From Fusarium oxysporum f. sp. lycopersici 4287 (lineage: Eukaryota; Ascomycota; Sordariomycetes; Hypocreales; Nectriaceae), in the NCBI RefSeq assembly GCF_000149955.1, contig NC_030996.1, positions 1 through 17,004 on the forward strand: a DNA stretch of 17,004 nucleotides, given 5' to 3'. Below the pieces are notes generated by a model. That model was not told the origin of the DNA, made no database searches, and worked only from the letters and a program-made list of their open reading frames with translations. This document shows positions 8,278 through 17,004 of the stretch, piece by piece. The first letter of the stretch is position 1; each line of letters begins with the position of its first letter. The translations under genes were made by a program, and so were the position numbers.

Positions 8278-9701
8278 TTACGACTCTTCCCATCGTATAT
8301 CCTTCTTCACCGCAATCGTCCCTAACGGAATCTCATCCACCGCCACCCCCTTGGAGTGTTCCACCACCGTATTATGCTGATTATGATACGTCTCAGGCCA
8401 CAAAACAGGCTCCTCAGCTGAATCATTATCATGCAGTCTGCGAAATGGTCCATCCTTGACAGGACCTTTCTGTCTGTCTGCTGACTTTTGGCCACTTCCT
8501 CCAATGGTGATGATTCCTTCTTTACTGCGATCTTGCGTAGTCTTGGTGATGAAACGGCCGAAGAGAACGTATAAAAGCGGCTGCATCGTGGGGAGACAGG
8601 CGCAGAGGAGTCCGACCGATGGTTCGATCACTGTCCAGATCCAGGGTGTTGAGATGAGTTCTGTGCATGTCAGTCAGTATGGCACCGATCGATAGCGAAA
8701 TAGATGAGCTACTTACTCGTGAAGTCTGCTCCTTGCCCGGCTTGGAGGAGGGCAACAATGTACTTCAACCGAATGCAACTGATGATCACGATCCTATACC
8801 AGATGAGCACGTGCCCTTCTCAAATTCACCTAGAAACTTACAAGCCACCGAGCAGAAATATTCCTGCGATAGCAATCTTCTGCGACCTCGGTACCTGAAC
8901 CTTTGACACCTCAAAAACAGGCAACGCGATAATCATAGCGTCCATCACAATATTGGGGATCGAGTTTCCAATGAAGAAGCGATTCTTATCCAGGCAGGTA
9001 CCTTCTTTCATAAATGGCTTCCAGGCTTTGTCGACGGGCGAGCATTGGAAGATGCTTGCGAAAATGATGCCTATCCACCACGAAAAGGTCATTCCACCGA
9101 GGATGTATCCGCCAATTCGCATGGATTTCGTTGGGAAGATTCGGTAGTACATTAGGAGGATGCCGACTTTTATGGTGCAGAGAACTGTGCCGTAGACGAA
9201 TTCGGTTAAAACCAGACACTGTTTACGAGGAAGGCGGTTAGATAACTCGTATTGCGACGGTGAGGATAGTTACATGCCAATTGAGCACGTCCAAGTCGAT
9301 TCGGGTCTTGCATCATGTTGACCGCCAATGGTTTGCCAACGCCGCCATAGGTTACAGCTAGAATGTTGCAACATTAGTTTCGTCACGGCATGCAAATCAA
9401 TTCTGCAAGGGAACGTACATGCGATTGCAACTCCAGCAGTAGCCCAGAGCAATGGCTAGAAGTCTTGTCAGCGTTGGGAGGCAGAAAGGGATTGAGAAAC
9501 CGCAAATCTTACCAGTGATAAGAGTATCATGAAATCGTCACGTTCGAGGGCCATCCGCTTTCGATGTCGAGCCCATACTCTAATGGCTACAACACCAAGA
9601 GCAAACGGTATCGACACGGCGCTTACTATGATCAGCGAAGGCCCTTCATTATGGTTCAAGACTTCAGGCGGAAGAGATGGAGTGGAATTATTGCCAGACA
9701 T
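8278..9701 (-). CDS. PTH11-like / fungal rhodopsin-domain seven-TM receptor, probable frameshift in exon 3
   Basis: Exons are 9701-9513, 9455-9419, 9357-9274, 9218-8842, 8793-8717 and 8660-8278. Introns are 57, 61, 55, 48 and 56 bp with canonical ends. The product is about 381 residues with the fungal rhodopsin-type 7-TM domain (PF20684-like) and no N-terminal CFEM domain. Recognisable parts are TM1 SLIIVSAVSIPFALGVVAIR, the KRMALERDDFMILLSL loop/TM2, VTYGGVGKPLAVNMMQDP, TEFVYGTVLCTIKVGILLMYYRIFP, FQCSPVDKAWKP, NSIPNIVMDAMIIALPV, and WIWTVIEPSVGLLCACLPTMQPLL. The tail is charged and cytosolic. Such proteins are putative G-protein-coupled or surface-sensing receptors of ascomycetes. Donor 9273 is phase 1 but acceptor 9219 is phase 0. 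Reading one base fewer near 9299-9301 restores phase, giving an exon end of DLDVLNWH. The gene is therefore either mildly broken or carries a sequencing error. Confidence 0.82.
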
Positions 9702-10303
9702 ATTGCCGACGGTAATAATGAAGCTATAGCAAAGAGACTAAATCACCAAAACCGCTAGGAACGAACACGGGGAGCGAAGTGTGAAATATGGTTTGGACTT
9801 AGCATTAAATTGTGACCGAAATGGGAGTAGAATTAGGGAAAGCATTGAAACAGCCGATTCCTGACTCGTTCATTCCTCAGTGCAACATAACGCGGCAGAC
9901 GCGGGTCCACGGCATTCACAGGAACAATGCCCACCACGAATACAACCCTTTAAGGCGTAATCAGGGGTCTCGTACCAAACCCGCGGTGTTAGTGTGCGGA
10001 AGAACAGGGGTGGAAACTCTAAATCGAATGTTGGCCCATTGAAGGATTTTCAGCCGCGGGACCTCACCTCACTTCCCCTGACCGATCAGTCAAGCTTTCC
10101 TTCCTATGGAGATAGGTACAGGGATGCATTACGAGGGATCCACGTGGACTCCTTTATCAGCTGTTTTCTGCAGTGCGACGATAGCGTGCATCATGATATT
10201 GTGGCTAATTATAAGACCGGCGGTTGGTCCCGTTCATGAATAATGTGAAACATGCAGCTACATAAACTTTGAAAGATCAATAGACCAGCGAAGAGTATCG
10301 ATC
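9702..10303. promoter_or_regulatory. Divergent intergenic region between receptor and hydrolase genes
   Basis: These 602 bp should contain both promoters. Two CCGCGG hexamers (9981-9986 and 10054-10059) could be half-sites for Zn2Cys6 factors. A weak TATA-like ATTATAAG lies near 10207, about 95 bp before the hydrolase ATG. Open frames at 9812-10239 look random in composition. Confidence 0.4.
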
Positions 10304-11111
10304 ATGAGCGAGAAACCAGTTCTACTTTTTGTTCATGGAGCATGGCATCCCCCGAAATGCTACGACGCCATCAAAACCGCCCTCACCAACCTCGGCTACG
10401 AATGCGTCATCCCCAAACTTCCCTCTGTAGGCTCTGAAAGTCACGGCGTTACGTGGGAAGCGGACAAAGCCAAGATCATCGAGACAGCAGAGCCATTCTT
10501 CAACCAAGGTCGCGAAGTCGTTCTCATCGCTCATTCTTACGGCGGCATTCCCGCGACTGCCGCGACGCAAGATCAGGGAACGGAAGAGCGTGCGAAACGC
10601 GGCTTGAATGGTGGATTCCACTCGATTATTTTCTTAGCTGCATTTGCTATCCCGGTCAAGGGCTGGGATCTCATCACGACTTTTGGTGGGGCTTATCCTC
10701 CATGGTTGCTGGCTGGCGAGAAGTATACAAAGGTGAGAAAGATCAAAGCGTTTGCGTGAAGGCGCTAATGCTTTGCAGAATCAAATTACTAAGATGGCGG
10801 AGGGAGCGAGGGAAAGTGTGTACAGTGGTTGTACCGAAGAAGCCATAGACAAGGCTTTGGAGCCTACGGAACCGCATTCTCAGGATGCGTTTGAGACGAG
10901 TCTGGATTTCATCGCATCGGATATCACTATTCCGAAGACATATATCATTTGCGAAAATGATCAGCTTATCCTGTTGCCTCTTCAAGAAAAGCTTGTTGAG
11001 TCAACGCCTGGGATGAGATCTGCAAGGCTGGCGGCGGGTCATAGTCCGTTCGTGGAGAAGACGGAGGAAACAGCAGAACTAATTGTGAAGATCATCGAGG
11101 AAGAAGTTTAG
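10304..11111 (+). CDS. Alpha/beta hydrolase (esterase-like, AB_hydrolase_6 type)
   Basis: Two exons, 10304-10732 and 10779-11111, join in phase 0 around a 46-bp intron (GTGAGA...GCTAAT...GCAG) to give 253 residues, the usual size for this single-domain family. The N-terminus has the oxyanion motif FVHGAWH (9-15). The nucleophile elbow is AHSYGG with Ser78. The acid is probably Asp204 in ICENDQ, and the catalytic His is His231 in AAGHSPF. All three triad residues are in the expected order and spacing. No signal peptide is evident, so it is probably cytosolic. Relatives include fungal and plant small-ester hydrolases (methyl-ester type) and tailoring hydrolases; the substrate cannot be told. 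It faces the MFSD1-like gene tail to tail. Confidence 0.92.
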
Positions 11112-11352
11112 ATAGATTAGACTTACATGAGTCATGAAATAGAAACGAGACTATCGGCCCTACTTGATAGGATTGAGCTCGTCCTTGCAGGGCTGTAGGG
11201 GGTGACATATCGACCAACATCCGTGCGGCTCCGCAGATTTAGCCCGCGATCCATCCATCGGTCCCGCAGATAGGTTCCGCAGCCATGATTCATGAACCCT
11301 GAACCCAATTAGGAGAAACAATTGTCTTTAATTTTCCTGGCACTTGCATTGT
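11112..11352. other. Convergent intergenic region with CCGCAG repeats
   Basis: These 241 bp separate the 3' ends of the hydrolase and the MFSD1-like gene. CCGCAG occurs three times, at 11231-11236, 11264-11269 and 11277-11282. A GCGG-CT-CCGC inverted repeat lies at 11225-11234. No gene was seen. Confidence 0.5.
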
Positions 11353-13152
11353 CTAATTGTTCCCCGTCGCAGCGCCCCAGATCCAAGCTGCCCAGCTTCC
11401 CAACACATACACGAACAGCGCAGCAAAACAGACCTTGCTAATCATCCTAGCCTTCTTGCCAGTGGGTCCCTGGCTCTTTGCCTTGCGATCATTGATCATA
11501 TCTCCGCGCAAGATCCGCTGCTTTCGTGAGAATTGCAGGATTTGTAGGTCAGGAGCCCAGAAGGTGCCGATCAGCATTGCTAAAGATACAACGGTAGAGG
11601 CAGTAGCGAGGAAGGCATAGACAATGGTAACTCGATCGTAAGAACCATCGTCGGCATCTTGGATGACACCGGTGATGATGCGGATGATGATATTAGTCCT
11701 GAATCTATCGTCAGCCATTAAAAGATTTGCGGAGAACTGGTATTGACTCACGCGTTATTCATCGTCACCTTGGCAGCATAAGCAGTACCAAAAACATCTT
11801 GATGCCACATACTCGTTCGGATCCCCTCAATAATAGTCACAGGGCCGAAAGTCTTGAAGATGGCGTAGAAGGCATATGAAGCCGCTGCGCTGCTGGTCGT
11901 AGTGCCCCAATTGATAAGCCCCATCGATAATAGCATGCCAGTGCCACAAATAGCCATTTGCGTTACACGGTGGCCGTAAGTGTCGATGACAGCTCCGATC
12001 AAGGGACTGAGGAAAAAGCCTATATGTTTTGATTAGCACCTCGCCTCTGAGTAGATGACTGAAGGAGATGGCCTACCGGCATACTGCGACAAAGAGGCAT
12101 ACCAACCCGCAGCCACAGCATCTACTCCAAAACGATGCTCAGCTAGTTCAGTAGCGTTTTGAGAGTAGATATTGGAGCAACTAGTTTGCACCATTGAGAA
12201 AAGCATGATCGCCCAGAAGACCCAAGGCAATTGTATAATCTTGTTAAGGTCGAACTTCTTGTTTTTCTCAATAAGTGCCTCTCCGGTCGCTGGATCAGGT
12301 GGCGGGCGAAAGCGCTTATGTGCAATCTTTGTAAAGAAGAAGAACACGAGCGTGCACAGATTCGTGAAAAAAGCAACGCATGCGCCAATCCAAAAGACCC
12401 AAGCGAAGTTTCCGGTATTCTAATAAACAAGGAAGTCAGTTCCCATGTTTTTCTGTAGGAGGATTTGAGATCTCTTACCTTAGAAATGACGTTGGCCGTG
12501 GAGCTTCCAACAAAACCGCCAATTCTCGCAATGCCGATCTGCAGACCTACGGTAGTGCCAAAGCCTCCACCAGGTGCAAACCATCCTGCAAAAACTCTGT
12601 AATACGCGATTTGAGTGGCAATGTCTCCTAACGCTGCAGCGACTTTGCCAAAGATCATGAGCGGGAAGGACCGGCATGTCGCTGCGCCTGCGATGACGAG
12701 AGCGCCCGCTGTCATGATCAGGTTTCCGTAGAGCATGGCACCTAAATATATCAGTCACGGGTGTCACACTAAAAAGCAAATCAGCAGAACTTACCAGCAC
12801 CGCCAATCCGGTCCGTCAGAATACCAGAGGCCATCATCAATAATGTGACCAAGAACTCCTCACTAGCCTCTAGCAGTGCGAACTGTGTGTTGTTGATGTC
12901 TAATTCCTTCTTGATGGTGCTCTTCAGTGACGATGTCAATCGGGCAGACCAAGAAGCTCCAAAGCTGATCAGACAGATGAGCAGGACGGAAACAAGCCTC
13001 CAAGTCATTGGAACGATTGGCCGGTCGTCTGCATCGTCAGTTCTAGAGTCAGAGGCGATATCTTCGTCAACAACGGCTTTTTGAGCTATTTCAAAAGGAA
13101 CTTGTGTCAATGCTAAAGAAGCTTCATGCTTCGCAGGATTTGTATCACTCAT
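11353..13152 (-). CDS. MFS transporter, MFSD1-like
   Basis: Five exons, 13152-12795, 12741-12479, 12419-12077, 12019-11752 and 11698-11353, give 525 residues. The introns are 53, 59, 57 and 53 bp, all GT...AG, and the phases (1, 0, 1, 2) agree throughout. The N-terminal 50 residues are polar and cytosolic, followed by about 12 membrane segments. Recognisable stretches are FGASWSARLTSSLKSTIKKEL after TM1, a loop ILTDRIGGAG in the motif-A position, YYRVFAGWFAPGGGFGTTVGLQIGIARIGGFVGS, and SLSQYAGFFLSPLIGAVIDTYGHR in the second half. Overall order and the start of the second half resemble MFSD1 (lysosomal/vacuolar dipeptide uniporter in animals) and its fungal homologues. The substrate and membrane are inferred, possibly vacuolar. 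The ATG at 13152 has A at -3 and a TATA box about 95 bp upstream. Confidence 0.9.
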
Positions 13153-13243
13153 AGTGACGGATTGAATGAATTGACGTAGAGTAGCTTAATACCAGGAAAA
13201 ATGAGCTTCATGAAGAGCCTGTTGCTAAGAGTGAAGATCCCAT

Positions 13244-13253
13244 CCTTATATAG
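13244..13253 (-). promoter_or_regulatory. TATA box of the MFSD1-like gene
   Basis: The minus strand reads CTATATAAGG, 92-101 bp upstream of the ATG at 13152, a normal TATA distance when a short 5' UTR is allowed for. Confidence 0.6.
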
Positions 13254-13512
13254 TCACAAATGCCCTCATTTTCGATTTTCGTTTCTTTCCGCTATCATGG
13301 CACCGTTCCGCGTCATTTAACTTTTGCCTTTTCTAAGCTAGAAGCACTAGGTTTTAAGCTTCTTTCTCAGCCTCCCTTGGCAAGCTAACACCAATTTTAG
13401 GCGTCACCAGCGTGTTGCAATAGGGCGGAAAAGTGACAGTTGGGGTCCATTGCGCGAATTTATACACGCTAGAGCATTAGGGTTCAGCTAGTCTTGAGCT
13501 TCTTTAACGTCA

Positions 13513-13558
13513 GATGGATCATCTGATAAGAAACATCTTATCCGATGGATCTGATAAG
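13513..13558. promoter_or_regulatory. GATA-factor site cluster in a short direct repeat
   Basis: GATAAG occurs at 13525-13530 and 13553-13558 on the plus strand and as CTTATC at 13538-13543 on the minus strand. The two plus-strand sites end copies of an imperfect direct repeat: GATGGATC(ATC)TGATAAG at 13513-13530 and the same without the 3-bp insert at 13544-13558. Fungal GATA regulators such as AreA bind HGATAR, often as close pairs. The cluster is about 360-410 bp upstream of the MFSD1-like ATG, so nitrogen or related regulation of that gene is a possibility. Function is inferred. Confidence 0.5.
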
Positions 13559-13967
13559 CAAGAAACCACTTTCGGCAAGGGTTCGCGTGTATTTACTTGT
13601 CTTGGCAAAGAGGGTAGAACGAGAAGAAGTCGGGTTAATAGCGTGCCTAAACCGAATTGATGTCAAAGCGAACATATTCTTGTTCTAGAAGTCCTTCTGG
13701 ACTCTACTGGAAAGGTCGCTTATATCTTAGCTGGATTTATGGGTACATTGCTCTTCTTTATCCTACTCTCTGCCTGTCACTGTAAACGAATAACTCGGAA
13801 AGCCATTGCCGCCATTGAGCAAAACTAATTATTACCCTACTTAGAACCTTTCCCATACACAGATTCAATTTTCTCTCAAGTATACACCTAGAAACTGTCT
13901 CCTGAATCCTCTCCACACACTTGAGATATTAATAGGGGCCAGTCTTTGCATCAGCTAGATATCCAAT

Positions 13968-15590
13968 CTATAATTCATCGTGACTTCCATGACCTAGGGT
14001 ATTATCTGCATTGTTGTCGATCTTGAATCCGCCCAGCCGGAGTTTCTGAAACACACCATCTGGATCATACTGCGAAGCAACCCTCTTCAAGAACGCTTTA
14101 CTTTTCTGACCGTAACCTGTAATGATATCTTGCTCATTGTGCCCATAGTTCATATATTTGAACTCGCGGTGCTTCCCACGCGCTTTCACGAGTATGTCGA
14201 TCTCCGCGTCAAGTTCTCGAACAATCTTGACGGCTTCCTCATCATCAGCTTCATCTTTCCAAATGATACTAAGCACAATCAGCTGTAGCACGTCATCGGA
14301 GTCGTCCAGTCCAAAAAGGCTGCCAGCGCTTGAGTCTTTGCGCATCTTGGGGTAGATAAGCTGAGCGTCCAGAGCAGCTGTCAGTCGATCTGCATACGAG
14401 TCACTTATCTTGACCCAGAGTCCGTAGATAGACTTGAGCAACTCAATATCGAAGCTGAATGTCCGGGTCCAGTAAAGGTTACGTCTTCCTCTCGTATCGG
14501 TGATTTGCTCCATCTCCTTAGCAAACTCTGAGTGGTTCGCCATCCGTAAAGTGTCGATTACAGCCGGTATAGGACGAAAGTCATCAAAGATCATGGGGTC
14601 TTTGACAGGCTCAGCGTAGCACATGTACTGAGCCACAATCAATGTGCCATTAACCCTGGCAAAGTCCATGAACATATGTGCCTTTTCATCCTCTGGTGCC
14701 TTTTTCGCAAAAACGTCATAAGCGTTGAAAACATGTTCAAACTTGTCTGCGGTGGTAACCTTTATCCCACCCCACATGCCACCAAATTGGAAGGCTTTCA
14801 AGGTCATGCTTGTCACTATACCAAAGTTCTGAGCACCACCACCTTGGAGAGCTTTATGGAGGTCAGGATGGGATGTGCTGTCAACTGTTATCAAAGTAGC
14901 GTTCGCCAGCACTAGATCGGTTGATATCAATTGATCCGCCCCCCATCCACGCTGAGCCGCCAAATAAGATATACCGCCTAGTCCATAACCATCAGTCATC
15001 TGTCGCTTAAATCTTGTAAGGACCTTATAATACTTACCGCCGAATGTGAACCCAGATACGCCAACACCAGAATCGCGCCCGCCAGCAACTGTCAAACCAT
15101 GCTCTTCCAAAAAGGAGAAGAGAGGTCCCCATCGATTACCTGGTCCGACCTTCACGGATCTGCCATCGCTTACGATATCATGATGTGCAATGTTAACAAG
15201 ATCAAACTGGAATCCGCCTTCGATGCTCGAACCACCGAAGTTGGAAGAGTGTCCGTTACCTTTGATGGAAAAAGGACATTGGACTTTTGTAACTTCCTTT
15301 ATGGCGGCCTGAACTTGGTTTGCGCTGGTTGGCTGGAAGAAACAGGCCGGTGCAGTGTTCCTTTGAGGACCATTCCAATATTCAAGCTGGGCATGCTTGA
15401 AAGCTGACGAGGACGAAGTAATAACCTGATCAGGATACAGCTTGGCAACAGCGTCGCACTAACACAACTCTTAGAGATGCCTGGCTAGGCGTGACTGGTT
15501 ACTAACCGCTTTAATGCATGTTGAAGTCACAGAAGCCTGGGCAAACCCTCTTCCAACGGACGCAGCAGCGAGGAGACTTTCAAACTTCAT
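13968..15590 (-). CDS. BBE-like FAD-linked oxidase with signal peptide and C-terminal HDEL
   Basis: Three exons, 15590-15507, 15458-15038 and 14977-13968, give 504 residues. The introns are 48 bp (GTTAGT...GTTAG) and 60 bp (GTAAGT...ACTAG). The second is a multiple of three with no stop, so it reads through in genomic frame. Residues 1 to about 20 (MKFESLLAAASVGRGFAQA) look like a cleavable signal peptide. The FAD-binding PCMH-type domain follows: PFSIKGNGHSSN with His98, the expected 8-alpha-FAD attachment residue, then VKVGPGNRWGPLF and the GVGVSGFTFGGGISYLAAQRGW glycine-rich loop. The Cys used for bicovalent FAD in plant berberine-bridge enzymes is absent there. The substrate domain and a BBE C-terminal segment near YMNYGHNEQD and YDPDGVFQKL complete the protein. 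It probably oxidises a small molecule using O2. The last four residues are HDEL, a classic ER-retrieval signal. Confidence 0.92.
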
Positions 15591-16466
15591 TGTAGATATA
15601 TCAAAGTAAAATTGTTTTCTTGAAAAGACAAGTTTCAGTATTAGTTAGTAGATCCTATTAGCATGGCATCTCGTGTAGATTAAGTATACTTGCTTCTATT
15701 TGGGTCACGCATGCAGATGGAAATGTCATGATGCTCTTGTCACCGAAGGCCATAGGATGCGCTAGTGCCATTCCAAGAGAGCGCTGATGGGATCACGGAC
15801 TCCGCGGCGGCCGTCCACAGCCAAACGCAACAAATAAGGTCATCAAGCACACGGAAAATCGAGGTCATTTCGGACTTCCCGAGCCGACTCGGGGTACACC
15901 GAACAATATTTACCGCTTTTCAAGCTGACTTGCTCTACTCGAACCCACTGAAATTTTCGGAATTCCGCAATCATCTTTGGAACAACCCGTCAATGCTTAC
16001 CCACCCATTTAGATCGCTTGCCGGCTCGGCTACAAGGATTTATGCCTAGCTGTCGCTCGATAGACGACCGAACGCCAGCGGCCTTTTTATTGCTCCATGT
16101 CTTTTCTTGATAAGGCCATTCTAGCTCCAAGTCCCGTAGCGAGTTGTAGTTCAGCGAGGAAGAGCTAGTCACAATAGTCGAGGCCCAGCTTCCCCGCATC
16201 ATGGATCGCAGCTGTAGATTGGCAGAGTCGGCCTTAGCAGCCACTGTTTTCCTTTCAAAACGCCATGTCGTACGTATTATAAATTGTAGTCCGAGTAATA
16301 TAACACCTTATGACCGATATAATTCAACGCATTACACTTGTACTTGTGAGAACCAGTGTGAATTCTTTGATTATTCCTCTTATTTGTCAAGTTCCGGCAT
16401 CGTTTCCAAACCAACATCAGCTTCAAATAGGTAACAGCGTTCGAGCCTTGGTCTCCTCCTTCAACA
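15591..16466. promoter_or_regulatory. Divergent promoter region between oxidase and FLVCR-like transporter
   Basis: These 876 bp separate two head-to-head genes. A palindromic AAGTATACTT (15682-15691) lies about 95 bp upstream of the oxidase ATG and may act as its TATA element. TATAAA at 16278-16283 is about 185 bp upstream of the transporter ATG. A perfect inverted repeat lies at 15878-15893. CCGCGGCGG-type GC-rich triplets occur near 15803. The open frames at 15765-16049 (plus) and 15990-16244 (minus) have no recognisable content. Confidence 0.45.
15878..15893. promoter_or_regulatory. Inverted repeat CCCGAG-CCGA-CTCGGG, candidate operator
   Basis: Perfect 6-bp arms surround a 4-bp centre. 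It includes CCG and CGG triplets in everted orientation with 8 bases between, the geometry of Zn2Cys6 dimer sites. It lies about 290 bp from the oxidase ATG and 575 bp from the transporter ATG. The binding role is inferred. Confidence 0.4.
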
Positions 16467-17004
16467 TGGCCAATTCGTTAACCACAAACGACCGCAAGAA
16501 TGATGCTGCTATACAACTTCAACATTTGGAGAGATATCCCTCTATCAGCCAGGGTACGATGATGGGTAACGACGTGGATCCGCCAAAGACCTACAAGCGG
16601 AGATTCATCGGCATGGCACAGCTTTTTGTTCTCAATCTGTGCTTCACTATAGCCTGGATTGACTTGGCGCCCATTGTGGACTTTGCAGCTGAGCACTTTG
16701 GAAGCTCGGTGCCCGCGATCAACTGGTTCTCTACATCCTTCTTCCTCGCTGCCCTTGTGGCCGAGTACCCTGCGTCCTTGGTCGCGCGGCGAGGCTTAAA
16801 GCTTTCCATGATTGTGTCCGGTGCTTTTATGGTTGGAGGCACTTGGCTAATGTATGGAGGTACTCGAATTAAAAGCTTCAGCATGGCATTGACAGGACAT
16901 TGTGTCATTGCCATAGGACAGCCCTTCTCACTTATCCTCGCCGCTCCCTTCTCAGATGCATGGTTTCGATCTGGGAGTAGAGCCACCGCGACAGCAGTCT
17001 CTGG
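16467..17004 (+). CDS. MFS transporter, FLVCR/SLC49-like (5' part, runs off the window)
   Basis: The frame is open from the ATG at 16467 (CAACATGG context) to the window end, 179 codons, with no intron seen so far. After about 45 polar residues the membrane part begins (RFIGMAQLFVLNLCFTIAWIDLAPIVDFAAEHFG). It continues with NWFSTSFFLAALVAEYPASLVARRGLKLSMIVSGAFMVGGTWLMYGG, GHCVIAIGQPFSLILAAPFSDAWFRSGSRATATAVS. The WFS...P..L..R.GL pattern and the AIGQPF.L..P....WF....RATATA block match the FLVCR/MFSD7 (SLC49) family, whose animal members transport heme, choline or related compounds. The fungal substrate is unknown. It is divergent from the oxidase and may share its regulation. About two thirds of the protein is missing beyond the edge. 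Confidence 0.88.

Larger units (their letters stand above)
13153..13967. other. Intergenic region, 5' of the MFSD1-like gene and 3' of the oxidase
   Basis: About 815 bp with no credible coding frame on either strand. It holds the TATA box and the GATA cluster listed separately; nothing else was recognised. Confidence 0.6.

Noticed and set aside
9812..10239. Overlapping plus-strand open frames of about 80 codons as small genes
   Set aside because: No recognisable motif, random composition, and position inside a divergent promoter region.
15765..16244. Open frames on both strands in the oxidase-transporter spacer
   Set aside because: No domain, no codon pattern like the neighbours, and no intron signals extending them.

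Overview
The window looks like a filamentous ascomycete (Pezizomycotina) chromosome segment. The protein genes are split by many short introns (45-71 bp) with GT...AG ends and CTAAC-like branch sites. Several gene families are typical of these fungi (PTH11-like receptor, Helo-like STAND N-terminus, wax-synthase-like acyltransferase, BBE-like FAD oxidase). A retroelement and one gene carry the C-to-T/G-to-A damage expected from repeat-induced point mutation (RIP). The species cannot be named from the sequence. No tRNA, rRNA, CRISPR array or bacterial-type operon was seen. All exon models below were built by hand from reading frame, splice sites and family resemblance.

Layout. 1-1698 (minus): 5' part of a Ty3/gypsy-like LTR retrotransposon, with an LTR at 1318-1698 and a gag frame holding nine in-frame stops but no frameshift. 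About 1700-2150: very AT-rich island. 2157-4230 (minus): PHS-family (phosphate or glycerophosphoinositol type) MFS permease with a one-base frameshift. 4691-6592 (plus): five-exon gene for a 555-residue protein with a Helo-like STAND N-terminus and two similar C-terminal modules. About 6950-7941 (minus): broken wax-synthase-like acyltransferase. 8278-9701 (minus): six-exon PTH11/rhodopsin-like receptor with a probable one-base frameshift. 10304-11111 (plus): alpha/beta hydrolase. 11353-13152 (minus): five-exon MFSD1-like MFS transporter. 13968-15590 (minus): secreted-type BBE-like FAD oxidase ending in HDEL. 16467-17004 (plus, runs off the edge): FLVCR/SLC49-like MFS transporter.

How the genes fit together. 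The right half holds a hydrolase, two transporters and an FAD oxidase. The oxidase and the FLVCR-like transporter are divergently transcribed from one 876-bp region and could be co-regulated. These are accessory functions of the kind found in catabolic or secondary-metabolite clusters, but no backbone synthase or pathway regulator is visible here. The left half is a repeat-rich, decaying flank.

Points most worth a second look: the oxidase that combines a signal peptide with a C-terminal HDEL; the Helo-like protein with no NTPase domain and a possible tandem PH-like C-terminus; RIP-type nonsense changes in the acyltransferase; and three 22-bp palindromes at an exact 32-bp period inside the LTR. 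None of these proves a new system.
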